A stretch of DNA of 64,000 nt. Origin: Rhabditophanes sp. KR3021 (taxonomy: Eukaryota; Nematoda; Chromadorea; Rhabditida; Alloionematidae). Where the stretch lies: contig CAUJLY010000002.1 of the NCBI GenBank assembly GCA_963281155.1, forward strand, positions 1,488,001 to 1,552,000, in the 5' to 3' direction. Positions within the stretch are counted from its first letter, which is position 1. Each line of letters starts with the position of its first letter. Below, piece after piece: positions 53,292 through 62,891 of this stretch. Below the pieces are notes generated by a model. That model saw nothing but the letters and a program-made list of their open reading frames with translations. It searched no databases and was not told the origin of the DNA. Made by a program: the position numbers and the translations under genes.

Positions 53292-56200
53292 TCAGCCGAA
53301 CATTGTGTCTCTGCCTAAGGCAGGAAAATCAACTAAGTTATTTGCTCCTATCATTTTTTCAGACTTGGAATTTAGTTTAATGCCAAAGATATCACCAGCC
53401 TCCCAATTGTTTGGAATTTTCCACATCGTCTCATATTCATTTCTAAAAAATGGGGGAATGAATGATTTCTACAAATATACTTACCTTTCCTTTCCCTGTG
53501 TTGACATAACCGAGTTAATAGCTGGTCTTGTTGGATCCAAAGAAGGAACAATCATCCTAGTCCCTATTCCGGGAATTTCTTGCTCAGTCGCAGTACTCCA
53601 TTGTAGGCGAGTGTGTTGACCTTTTCCCATAAATAAAACAGGGGGAATTTCGCGTTCTTCAACCACCTGCTTAGTCTTTTTGTCAAATGAAGTAGGTTCC
53701 TCGCCGAATATTTTTGCAGCGTACATTCGAGGATAAGTAGTAATACTATTACCACGTGCATTCATCAAACCTCTTTGTTGTGGTGATAAAACAGAAGGTT
53801 TATCAAGTTTTTCAGCTAAATCGGTGTCTTCAAACAAAGCAATTAATCCAGGATTGTTTTTTAAATTGTCTAAAACTCTGGATCTTGGCATTTGGTAGAC
53901 TTTCTTTTCATGGATTGGAAATCTTCTTCTTTCGGCAAATGGATTTTTTGGTTCCATTACCTCTTTACTTGCCACATAAATATTTCCCTCTTCTCTCATT
54001 GGTAATTTAACAGAGTTTTTTCCATTAATTTTGTTGTTGTTATCAGTTTGAGGGAAAAGTAAAGCATCTGGGTTTTGAACTCCAATCATCAGGGGAAGCA
54101 TTTTACGTGGTCTCTTTGGAATTTTTCTTGGAATAACAAATCCTGGTTGTGGATTAGGATTCGTCAAAGGCTTTAAAGGAGCCAATAATTGCTCAGGGTC
54201 AGATAATTGGTAATTAATTTCATCTGCCGTCATCATAGGTTCGAGTTCTTTTTTCATTTGAGTAGTTAAATCTAAAGGAGACTTTCTTTTTGATTCTACT
54301 TCTTCTGATTCTTCCCCTAAGTTCATTTCATTTAATCCAAATAAAAGAGCGGTCTTGGGATCATTTTGTAACATCCTATTAGCTGCTTCATTCCATTCTG
54401 CAGCTCTACGTGGTCTTCTTCGTGCTTTAAAGACATCATCAAAATTTTCAGTCTCTTCCGTTTCCTTGAAATCATTTGGAGTAAACTTGTGTTCAGCTTT
54501 TGGAGCAGGTTCTCTTTCATCGTGCTGTTTTTGATCATGTAGTCTTTGATTAAGTTCTTTTTCGGCATTCACTTCCGTACTTTCATCAACATAATCATCA
54601 TCTACATCACTTTTTGGTTGAGCTTTTCTAACATTATTATTAACGCCTAATCTTTCAGCAATAAGAGGATTCATTGCAAATTGATTTGTCTGTAGTCTTT
54701 CCATGTTCTTCTTGATAGTTTCTTGGAAATGCTTCGTTAATTCAGTTCCAACGGGTGGTTCATTCAAGTTGGCACCTCCAGAAGATGGCGCTGCTGCTTG
54801 AACCCTAGGCATTTGACCGTTCGGCATTTGAAATGGATTTTTTCCAGCAATCATATTAGCAACTAATCCTGGCAAAATTTGTTTCTGAAACTTATCAAAT
54901 ACAGCCTTAGCAATTTGTTCCGTAGGGTCATTATTTTCAATTTCTTTTTGTGTCCTCAAAGCTTGTTCAATACCCTTAAGAGAACTTCCTATTGGAATTC
55001 CATTCTCGTGTAGCATATCAATTAGCCTATTCCCCGTTTTAGGTTGGTTTTTAGCAACAGCTGCCTGCTCAAAAACTGCGTCTGAGGCCAGCTGCTCAAT
55101 AGGAATGTTTTTATACTTGTCGTACTATAAATAAATATTACATTTATAATTTCGTTTATATGACATGAGGTGCTAATCTTTACATCAAATACAATTTAGT
55201 GAGTACATTTGTGTTAAAAAATTATAAATAGACAAGAAGGTTAAGATATATTTTATGCAAACACTTTTTGTGTAAATTACAGACATAGAAAAGAATATAC
55301 AGATAAAAAAGTATGAATGTGAATAGTTATGAAATAATATAATTTAAATTACTGGGGTTTGTTAGAAATGATAGGATAATCAAGTACTTTCAATGGATCA
55401 TCTAAACCTAGTCGTTTTTGTCTTTCCGTGATGATTAAAAGATAAGACTTAATTAAATCATAATCTGGGATGTCCTCAAATTCTAAGCCTTTGATATGGT
55501 TATAGATGTGCAAGAATTCCAGTGGCAAATGGGTGAGAAGCTGTTTTTCAAGTCTAACTTGAAACCAAAGAGTAGCTTTAGATGGTAAATTACTCCATGG
55601 CAAGGATCCCTTTAAAAATTCGACGAGCATATAAAAGTAGGAGAAAATGTCATCACGATAAGTCTGGTCGTAACCCCCATTGTGAAAAGGCGAAGCATAT
55701 CTACGAGTTCCACAGAACGAATTACATTTTTCAACAGCTTTTTCAGCCCATTCATCCACATCTCTTTTCAAGATAATATTTGGCTCAGTTAGCCCAAAAT
55801 CAATCAAGTAGATGTTTCTGGCGTCTGGTCCAACACCTGTTGCAAAATTACTTCCTTTGATATCATGGTGAATCAATTTTCGACTGTGCAAATGTCTGAT
55901 AGCCTCTAAACACTCTATCCCCAAAGCAGCAACTGTTCCAATATCGAAATTCTTTTGTCCTTGTGATTTTCTGATAGATGATAAACTATCCCCGAGTAGT
56001 GTCATTACCAACACAGATCTACCATACATGTTCCCAAATGCAAACGCCTTGCAAAAATATTTTGATTCTTTCATTTGATTAAGCACAAAAATTTCTTTAT
56101 TGAGATCGTCGTTCTGACCCTCAGTATTGGACACTTTGATGGCATAAAGGTTTTCTTGCTGCCCCTCAACTTTATGGCTCATTTTCCATACGATTCCAAA

Positions 56201-58234
56201 ACCTCCTGAACCAGCTTTGCTGATAATTGTCAAATGAGGAGTGATTTGAGCGCCAGGGAAAAAGATATTGTCAGGAGAAAGTGTTTCGCTTCTAGATGAA
56301 TCACCCTCTGACCCATTCTCACTATATTGACTGGCCGTTTCACAACTGAGTGGCTCATTTCCATTATCTTTCCCATCTCCGTCATTCTTTAGATTATCAT
56401 TTGTGTCTTTCTCAGAGATGTCATGACTACCTTCCTCTCCAGACAATGAAACTCCTTCACCAAAGCTTTCGTGTAGATAAGTAGTTTGTGGTAGCGATAG
56501 TTTCATTTCACAGGCTTCTTTAGATTGTGGCAACAGAAGTTTTGCTTTATCTTTTAGTGATTTGATAAAAGCAGTCATAATGCAAGAGAGTACAATAGGA
56601 TGACTTACAAAATGATTGCAAGATGCTAGCAAAGCAAATGTGTGAGTCAGAGTATGGTTTGGTGTGCATTAGATAGTGGCGTTTTTATTGATTTCCAACC
56701 TGTTAAATTTTGCGTTTAATCGAGATTATATTTAAATTTTGATTCAACTTCGTTTAATTGGTTTGATTACAGGTCAATTATGATGAAGGCAGCACCCCCT
56801 ATTTATGTAGACTATAATTCAACGACTCCATTGTTGGACGAGGTGAAGCAAACCATCATAACTGCTTTAGACAATTTCGGTAATCCGAGTTCAACCCATT
56901 ATTATGGTTCTTCGGCAAGAAAATGTGTTGAAGATGCAAGGATGAAAGTTGGGAAAATGGTAAATACTTGTGCTGAAAAGATATTTTTCACTTCAGGCGG
57001 TACTGAATCAAATCATTGGGTCATCTGGAGTGCTATCTTTGGGAATGGGCATAGTGGTGGTGGGAATATTGTCATTTCAGCCGTTGAGCATCCAAGTATT
57101 CAAAAACCATTGGAAGAATATGAAAAAAGGGATTGGGTCAAGGTGAAGAAAGTAGGGATGAATGGTGGAGTCGTGGATTTAGAGATGTTCGAAGATGCGA
57201 TCGACAAAGATACCAGAATGGTATCCATCATGATGGCAAACAATGAAACAGGCGTCTTTCAGCCACTCAGAGAAATTGTAGTAATTGTGAGAAAAAAGGA
57301 ACTGGAACTAGGAACAAAAATCATCATCCACAGTGATGCAGCTCAAGTAATTGGGAAATCTAGTGTTGATATTGAAGAATTAGGAATCGACGCCCTAACA
57401 ATTGTTGGTCATAAATTTTATGGTCCGAAAATCGGAGCTGTAGCACTAAGCCCTTATACTAAAATGTCCCTTGAACCAATGATTTTCGGAGGAGGTCAGG
57501 AGAGAGATCTAAGGGCAGGGACTGAAAATATTCCCATGATTGCTGGATTGGGTAGAGCATCTATGTTCGTAGCAAACTTGACTGCGTACGATTTTTTGAC
57601 GATGCAGCAAAAACGTGATTACTTAGAGAATCAATTACTAAAGTTCATGAAAGACTCAATTGTTGTCAATTTCAGAAATTCTCGTAGATTAGTGAACACT
57701 TCGTCAATTTGTTTCCCAAAATTGAAAACAACTTCTCCCATACTACTCAATTCATGCGAAAAATTCGTTGCAAGCGTAGGAGCTGCTTGCCATTCAGAAA
57801 ATAACGAAGGATGCATAATGATGGAATGTGGATTAAGTGAGAAAGACGCTCAACGTTGTGTTAGAATCAGCATTGGGTTTAAAACAAGTTATGCGGAATT
57901 AGATGTGGTTGTTAGTGACATTTACAGACACTTGGCATGTTTGGAAAAGTAGATTTTTGCTTAAATTTACCTGTGTCGGTTTAACTTTCTTCAAAACATC
58001 TAATTGTGTTTGAAATGCGCCTTTTGCCATCTCCATTTGCCCTTTTTTAATCAAAGCATCGAGGAAAGTTATTCCGATTTCTTCAAATGCTGTTTGACTA
58101 GGCATTATTTTACTAATTCCGTCATTTTTTAGTATATTATTGCCTCCTTCGCTTATTGAGTTTTCATTTGATTCAGCAGGCTTAGCTGATATAGTAGTTG
58201 TTAAAATAAATAAAAGTAATATAAACCTTATCAT
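53292..58234 (-). CDS. Secreted charged protein of unknown function, with two genes nested in intron 1
   Basis: Proposed exons: 58234-57971, 55124-53485 and 53442-53292. Phases agree at both joins (0; 2+1), giving 684 residues. Exon 1 supplies a signal peptide (FILLLFILTTTISA) and a helical stretch to VKPTQ|GTAAAT. Exon 2 starts YDKYKNIPIEQLASDAVF with no ATG or signal of its own and continues with a charged, mostly disordered region including dibasic sites (KARRRPRRAAEWN). The last exon ends RNEYETMWKIPNNWEAGDIF...TMFG. The 2.8-kb first intron holds a kinase on the same strand and a PLP enzyme on the other. The alternative is that exon 1 is a separate 111-residue gene and that exon 2 has another 5' end. 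I do not recognise the family; a secreted precursor or matrix protein is a guess. Confidence 0.6.
55349..56578 (-). CDS. CK1-family protein kinase, nematode-type, unusual HHD loop
   Basis: Intronless, 409 residues. A Ser/Asp/Asn-rich N-terminus of about 115 residues is followed by a CK1/TTBK-like kinase domain: glycine loop KAGSGGFGIVW, AIKVSN (catalytic Lys), FGRSVLVMTLLGDSL-like hinge, LIHHDIKGSNF and LIDFGL, then FCGTRRYASPFHNGGYDQTYRDDIFSYFYMLVEFLKGSLPW. CK1 normally has HRDIKPxN; here Arg is His238 and Pro is Gly, while the catalytic Asp239, Lys, Asn and DFG remain, so activity is possible. Nematodes carry many such divergent, often sperm-expressed, intronless CK1 kinases. It lies within the large intron of the secreted-protein gene, same strand. 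A TTG 18 codons upstream extends the frame but ATG 56578 is preferred. Confidence 0.9.
   Translation of the reverse strand: MTAFIKSLKDKAKLLLPQSKEACEMKLSLPQTTYLHESFGEGVSLSGEEGSHDISEKDTNDNLKNDGDGKDNGNEPLSCETASQYSENGSEGDSSRSETLSPDNIFFPGAQITPHLTIISKAGSGGFGIVWKMSHKVEGQQENLYAIKVSNTEGQNDDLNKEIFVLNQMKESKYFCKAFAFGNMYGRSVLVMTLLGDSLSSIRKSQGQKNFDIGTVAALGIECLEAIRHLHSRKLIHHDIKGSNFATGVGPDARNIYLIDFGLTEPNIILKRDVDEWAEKAVEKCNSFCGTRRYASPFHNGGYDQTYRDDIFSYFYMLVEFLKGSLPWSNLPSKATLWFQVRLEKQLLTHLPLEFLHIYNHIKGLEFEDIPDYDLIKSYLLIITERQKRLGLDDPLKVLDYPIISNKPQ
56780..57952 (+). CDS. SCLY-like: Selenocysteine lyase / cysteine desulfurase-like PLP enzyme
   Basis: Intronless, 390 residues, class V aminotransferase fold. The start IYVDYNSTTPLLDEV and GNPSSTHYYGSSAR, then TSGGTESNHW, MANNETGVFQP, HSDAAQVIGK and VGHKFYGPKIGA (PLP lysine) are standard for NFS1/SCLY. 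The catalytic-loop cysteine lies in SVGAACHSENNEG, which matches the human SCLY loop (SVGAACHSD) rather than NFS1 (SSGSACTS), and there is no mitochondrial targeting sequence. SCLY releases selenide from selenocysteine for re-use. ATG at 56780 follows TTTGATTACAG by 6 nt. The gene lies inside the large intron of the opposite-strand secreted-protein gene and its stop is only 18 bp from that gene's first exon, so transcripts would overlap antisense. Confidence 0.9.
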   Translation: MMKAAPPIYVDYNSTTPLLDEVKQTIITALDNFGNPSSTHYYGSSARKCVEDARMKVGKMVNTCAEKIFFTSGGTESNHWVIWSAIFGNGHSGGGNIVISAVEHPSIQKPLEEYEKRDWVKVKKVGMNGGVVDLEMFEDAIDKDTRMVSIMMANNETGVFQPLREIVVIVRKKELELGTKIIIHSDAAQVIGKSSVDIEELGIDALTIVGHKFYGPKIGAVALSPYTKMSLEPMIFGGGQERDLRAGTENIPMIAGLGRASMFVANLTAYDFLTMQQKRDYLENQLLKFMKDSIVVNFRNSRRLVNTSSICFPKLKTTSPILLNSCEKFVASVGAACHSENNEGCIMMECGLSEKDAQRCVRISIGFKTSYAELDVVVSDIYRHLACLEK

Positions 58235-59084
58235 GATGTTAATAATTGAAAATGAATGTATAATACTTTTTGTTACGCAACTTTGAAAGAAAAGAAAATT
58301 TGCCCTGATTTCATTACTAAGAAGATGATACCCTGTGACCTAAATGAGATTCATTTATGGATAAATAAATATAAAATGAAACTAAGTTTATCCAAAAAAT
58401 ATCGCTCATCTCTATTTATGTATAAATAGTTCATTTGCCCTGGATAAACAATCATTTGAACAATACTGTCTTTTAAATATTATATACTATTTTGCAATAT
58501 TTTTGCGAGAATAACAAATGATCTTTTGAATTGAGCTCCAAGCAAATGTTGAGATATTCGATATGCTTATTCGTTCGAATATGGTGCGGTTAAAAATGTA
58601 TCGAATAACTACATAAGCACTAATTTTAAGATGAAAGCACACATTTACTGAGAGTAAAACAAACACCTTCAAGAAAAGCAATCAAAATGCCAATAAATGA
58701 AAAGAAAACTTCTCCCCAAAACATTTCCGTATAATAAATGGCAATCAATCTGCTAAATCACCTTAAAACTCACCATTTTGTAATTATACTTGTACAAATC
58801 TATTTTTATCTAATTTTACATATATGTTTTTTTAATGAAACATTATCACGCTTACAATATATAATGGATTCAATCCTAGGAAGATTTAAAACAATTTCAA
58901 TATATACAAGTCCAAGAAGAAAATATCTGTAAAGTAATTCCATATTCTTAAATTTCCTGCTTTAATAATTAAATGGCTTATATTTCAAATTGTTATTGCG
59001 CTTTGTCTCTTTTATTTGATTGTCAAGACAATTGATTGGGATGATACGTATTCGCAGGTTGGAAGTTAGCATTTATTATCTAAA
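58235..59084. other. Intergenic between divergent genes
   Basis: AT-rich, 850 bp, the shared upstream region of the secreted-protein gene (minus) and the SDR gene (plus). No gene seen. Confidence 0.45.
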
Positions 59085-59864
59085 ATGGCTGCTGCAGTTC
59101 CACAAACATTGGCAGGAAACGTCTCCCTTATTACAAATATTACAACTCCTTTCGGATATGCCATCGCTCGCCGTCTAGGCTTTGCAGGCTCAAGGCTATT
59201 TGTTACAGGAACCTGCAAAGGTAAAACCGAAAGGGCAATTAAAACATTGCAAGACAATGGAATTGATGTTGCTGGAGCATGTTTGGATATCACAAAGTCT
59301 GAAGAACGTGCTCAATTGCCAGATTTAGTTGATAAAGAATATGGCAAATTGGATTCTTTGGTTATCTCCCATCTTGAAAACAGATTGCGTGGCAATTTAC
59401 TTGATTGTTCTGTGGAGGAAGTCAAAGAAATGTATGACAAATATTTAGTAGCACCATTTGATGTCTCCAAGAAACTATTTCCACTGCTCCAAAAGTCAGA
59501 TAATGGATCTATAGTTTTAATGAGTTCAATTGCCGGCTTTACACCTTTCAATGACATTGGCTTATATTCAACTGCCCAAACTGCTATTTTGGGACTCACC
59601 AAAAATTTAGCTCAATCCATGGCTCATATGAATGTAAGAGTCAATTCCGTCTCCACTGGCTTCATGACAGATGACAATTCCGGAGCATCTTGGGATCAAG
59701 CAAGCGAGGAATTGCGTCTCCAACTTGAAACAGTCATTCCTCTTGGAAGAGTTGCAAAAATGTATGAAGCAACCGGCACAGTCGAATTTTTGTTAGGAAG
59801 AAACTCGTCTTATATCTCCGGCGAAAATATGATTTTAAATGGAGGAATGTCTGTTAGAATTTAA
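59085..59864 (+). CDS. SDR-family protein lacking catalytic and cofactor motifs
   Basis: Intronless, 259 residues, clearly of the classical short-chain dehydrogenase family and nearest DHRS4-like by pattern (LAGNVSLITNITTPFGYAIARRL, SSIAGFTPF, YSTAQTAILGLTKNLA, GRVAKMYEATGTVEFLLG, ISGENMILNGG). Key residues are changed: the TGxxxGIG nucleotide motif reads TNITTPFG, NNAG reads SHLE, and the YxxxK catalytic pair is Tyr161 with Gln165 instead of Lys. The Ser of the triad remains (MSSIAG). DHRS4 reduces carbonyls and retinal in peroxisomes; this copy should not bind NADP(H) normally and is likely non-catalytic. The frame is intact and well kept, so it is a pseudoenzyme rather than a pseudogene. 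It ends SVRI, not a standard SRL/SKL peroxisome signal. Confidence 0.93.
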   Translation: MAAAVPQTLAGNVSLITNITTPFGYAIARRLGFAGSRLFVTGTCKGKTERAIKTLQDNGIDVAGACLDITKSEERAQLPDLVDKEYGKLDSLVISHLENRLRGNLLDCSVEEVKEMYDKYLVAPFDVSKKLFPLLQKSDNGSIVLMSSIAGFTPFNDIGLYSTAQTAILGLTKNLAQSMAHMNVRVNSVSTGFMTDDNSGASWDQASEELRLQLETVIPLGRVAKMYEATGTVEFLLGRNSSYISGENMILNGGMSVRI

Positions 59865-60012
59865 ATCATCGTTTGATTTATTACTTAGTTGCTAGTTAGA
59901 ATAAATTTTTTAAAAATATTTTTTGTTACCCTTGAAAAGTATCATCTTCATTGAATATATTAATAATTATCTCGTTTCAATTCATTTGTTGGTTAACTTA
60001 ATTATAGACAGA

Positions 60013-61381
60013 ATGATTTTCCGCCGTTTTTCATCAACTCTAATAAAAGCCAATGAATACATTCAAAGGAGAACAAACTTAATTAAGTTGATAAAAGAGG
60101 AATCGGCATCCAAAACTGACTTGCCAATTACGATTGTCATACCTTCGGCCAAACTATCTTATTCAGCACCCCCAGATGTTCCTCATCCATTTCGTCAAGA
60201 TGCTCACTTTAGATATCTAAGTGGTATAACAATTCCTGATTCGAAATTAATAATAGTCAAAGACAACGGTGCTGCAAGCACGGTTCTTTTTTTGAAATCC
60301 GAAACCGAGCACGACAAGATATGGAACGGAATAAGAACAAGTGATGATCAGCTAAAATCAAAGTACGGAATTGATCAAATTTTACCTTTGACAGAGTATC
60401 AAAAGTTTTTAGAAAGCAGAAAGAATTCGACATTTGTATTTAATCAAGCGAAAGATTATGACACTTGGGAGTTGAATTTATTTATAGCTAGCTCAAAGAA
60501 AACAACATTGAAGGACAAGATTGATCGGTTGCAGTGGATTAAGTCAGACACTGAAATTGAACTTATGAGAAAGACATGTCTGATTGGTAGTCAAGCTATG
60601 AATAGTGTTATCAAACAGGGTAAGAACTTAGACCATGAAAATTCATTCGTTGGTGCTCTGGAGTTTGAAATGCGAAGACGTGGAGCCTCTTCACTGGCGT
60701 ATCCTCCCGTAGTTGGGTCAGGGCATAGGGCTAATTTTATTCATTACCTTCACGCAAACCAACCCATCCTACCTGGCCAAACTGTTTTAATTGATGCAGG
60801 CTGTGAATATGAAGGTTATTCCTCTGATATCACTCGTTGTTTCCCTATCACAGGCTCTTTTACTCCTGCTCAACGAGAATTATACGAAGCTCTAAATCAA
60901 GTGCAAACGGATTGTCTGACCTATTGTAGAAACTTTAAACCACTTCTGTTAAGTGACTTATACTTTTTTATGTTAAAACAAATGGCGGAATACTTCAACG
61001 AAATTCATATCTTTAAGAATACGAATCATTCTGAAGAGGAGCTCTTACATATTACGAATGATCTGTGCCCTCATCATATTAGGTAAGTCCTGAAGCAACT
61101 ACCTGTATAAATAGTCTCATTTCAGTCATTACCTAGGAATGGATGTACATGATTGTTCAAGTGTTGCCAGAAATATACCATTGAAGGCTGGTGTGGTTTT
61201 CACTGTTGAACCTGGCGTATACGTCACTAAAGACAACAAATTTGTCAGAAATGAATTTATGGATATCGGTTATAGAATCGAAGATGACGTGCTAACTACC
61301 GAGGACGGAGTAGAAGTTTTGACTGAATCTTGCATACGTAATGCAGATGATATTGAATACACTATGAAAAGTATCATTTAA
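60013..61381 (+). CDS. XPNPEP3: Mitochondrial aminopeptidase P (XPNPEP3/ICP55)
   Basis: Exons 60013-61082 and 61126-61381 (43-nt intron, phases 2+1) give 441 residues. ICP55/XPNPEP3 trims one residue from imported mitochondrial proteins after presequence cleavage, which changes their stability. The start MIFRRFSSTLIKA is a good presequence. The N-domain has PHPFRQDAHFRYLSGI; the pita-bread domain has SSLAYPPVVGSGHRANFIHY, the metal ligands in LIDAGCEYEGYSSDITRCFP (two Asp), HYLGMDVHD (His), VEPGVYV (Glu) and GYRIEDDV (Glu). All five are intact, so it should be active. The gene begins only 148 bp after the SDR stop on the same strand, and TTATAGACAGA precedes the ATG, so a two-gene operon is possible. 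Confidence 0.96.
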
Positions 61382-61784
61382 TTTATCTTTAAATTGTTAG
61401 GCCATCCAATTTGTCATTATATTGTTAGAATAAATATTATGGTCTAATAAATTCATCGTCTGCGTGGGTTTTTGCTTACTCATTAAAATAATTTCAAAAT
61501 AAATCTTGAAACTATCCTTATTTATCAACAGAGGAAAGCATAATAATATATGTAACTTCGCACAACCCCTTTTTATGCGCTTACATTTTGTGCTTTTTCT
61601 CAAAAAATCTCTCTTAAACAACCGGATCACAGGGCTCACTTATAAATATGAAAAAATTTGTTTGTTTAGTTGCGATATCACTGTAGATAGGAGTTTTGTA
61701 AAGCATCAGAAAAATAGTATATAATGAGGGATAAATCTACGACAATTATATAGTTTGGCAGGCTTTGTTCAGACAGTTATTAAA
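61382..61784. other. Intergenic, about 400 bp
   Basis: Between XPNPEP3 and the CH-domain gene, both plus strand. AATAAATATTATGG soon after the XPNPEP3 stop is a likely poly(A) signal. Nothing else seen. Confidence 0.4.
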
Positions 61785-62389
61785 ATGAATCAAGACTATC
61801 ATAGACCTCGTGGACATGGTTTGCAAGCTCAAGTAAGTTTATTTATAAATGTGAATTTATTCATTACTTATAAATGTGAATTTATTCACTTCTTATAAAT
61901 CTGTATTTGATTTAGGTAATGGACAAGCAAGCTGCAAAATTTAACGAAGAAGAAGCTAAGAATATTTTGGAATGGATTCAAGGACTAACGAAGGAAGAAT
62001 TTAAAATTGAAACGAATGCCACTGAATTTAAGGAATTGTTGAAAGATGGTGTTCTTCTTTGCAAGTAAGCTCTTAATTGTATATTACTAAATCAAAATTT
62101 CAGACTTGTCAATGCAATCCAAGCCGGAAGTGTCAAAAAAATAATGAAACCTTCGACAAACTTCAATTGCCTTGAAAATATCAACCAATTTTGCAGTGCT
62201 GCCCGCAAATTTGGTGTCATCGATGAAGAAACCTTTCAAGGAAGTGTAGATCTCTTTGAGGGTCGTGATTTATTCTCTGTCTGTGTTACCCTTCAATCAC
62301 TCGGTCGTAAGGTTGAAAAATCCTTTAATATTCCACCACCCAAACAAATTGAAAGAAAGAAAATTTGTTTCGACAGAAAGCTCAATTAA
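61785..62389 (+). CDS. Single calponin-homology-domain protein (transgelin/MP20-like)
   Basis: Exons 61785-61832, 61916-62064 and 62104-62389 (introns 83 and 39 nt; phases agree) give 160 residues. After [29 protein letters not shown] start (the HRPRGHGL stretch resembles that of worm calponin-like proteins), a CH domain runs about residues 25-135: [73 protein letters not shown]. This is the type 3 CH domain of transgelin, calponin and MP20, which bundle or regulate actin in muscle. The C-terminal calponin repeat is absent, and the protein ends in a short basic tail. First exon and intron 1 include a small tandem repeat. Confidence 0.93.
61836..61905 (+). repeat. 24-25-bp tandem repeat in a CH-domain gene intron
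   Basis: Two and a half copies of a unit like ACTTATAAATGTGAATTTATTC fill intron 1, with few differences. Explains why this intron (83 nt) is twice the usual length. Confidence 0.8.
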
Positions 62390-62891
62390 CAAGCCAATCA
62401 AAACTAAATTTAGTTATCAGATTATACATTTAAAATTTGGGACGAATGTCGATGTATCTTTTAAATTGTTACTATCGAATCACATATGAAAATTGTTTGA
62501 ACACAAATATATATTCAACTAGTCTAAAATTTTGACTTTTTATTTTGATGTGATGAATAAAGACTATTTTTTGATTTTTGTTGCTTACAATACTTTTCTT
62601 ACTAGACACGTGCGTTTTTAATCAGTTTATTTTTGTAATTTTATTCTGTTAATATGTGGAGACATTTAATAATAAAGGCTGAAGTCTTGTCGTCTTATTG
62701 TGTTTCGTTATCATACTTTGTTCAACGGGATAAATAAATGACTAAACAAAAATGATGCTATAATTCAAGTAAAATGGTTCCATAATCCAAATAAAAAATA
62801 ATTTGATATTATATAATCGATTTATTAAAGAAAATAATAACAAACATTTGCATCAAAAATACAAATAAGTATAACATAACAATTAAAACAA
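62390..62891. other. Convergent intergenic region
   Basis: Between the 3' ends of the CH-domain gene and WDR75. AT-rich; AATAAAG at about 62556 is a poly(A) candidate for the former. No gene seen. Confidence 0.4.
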
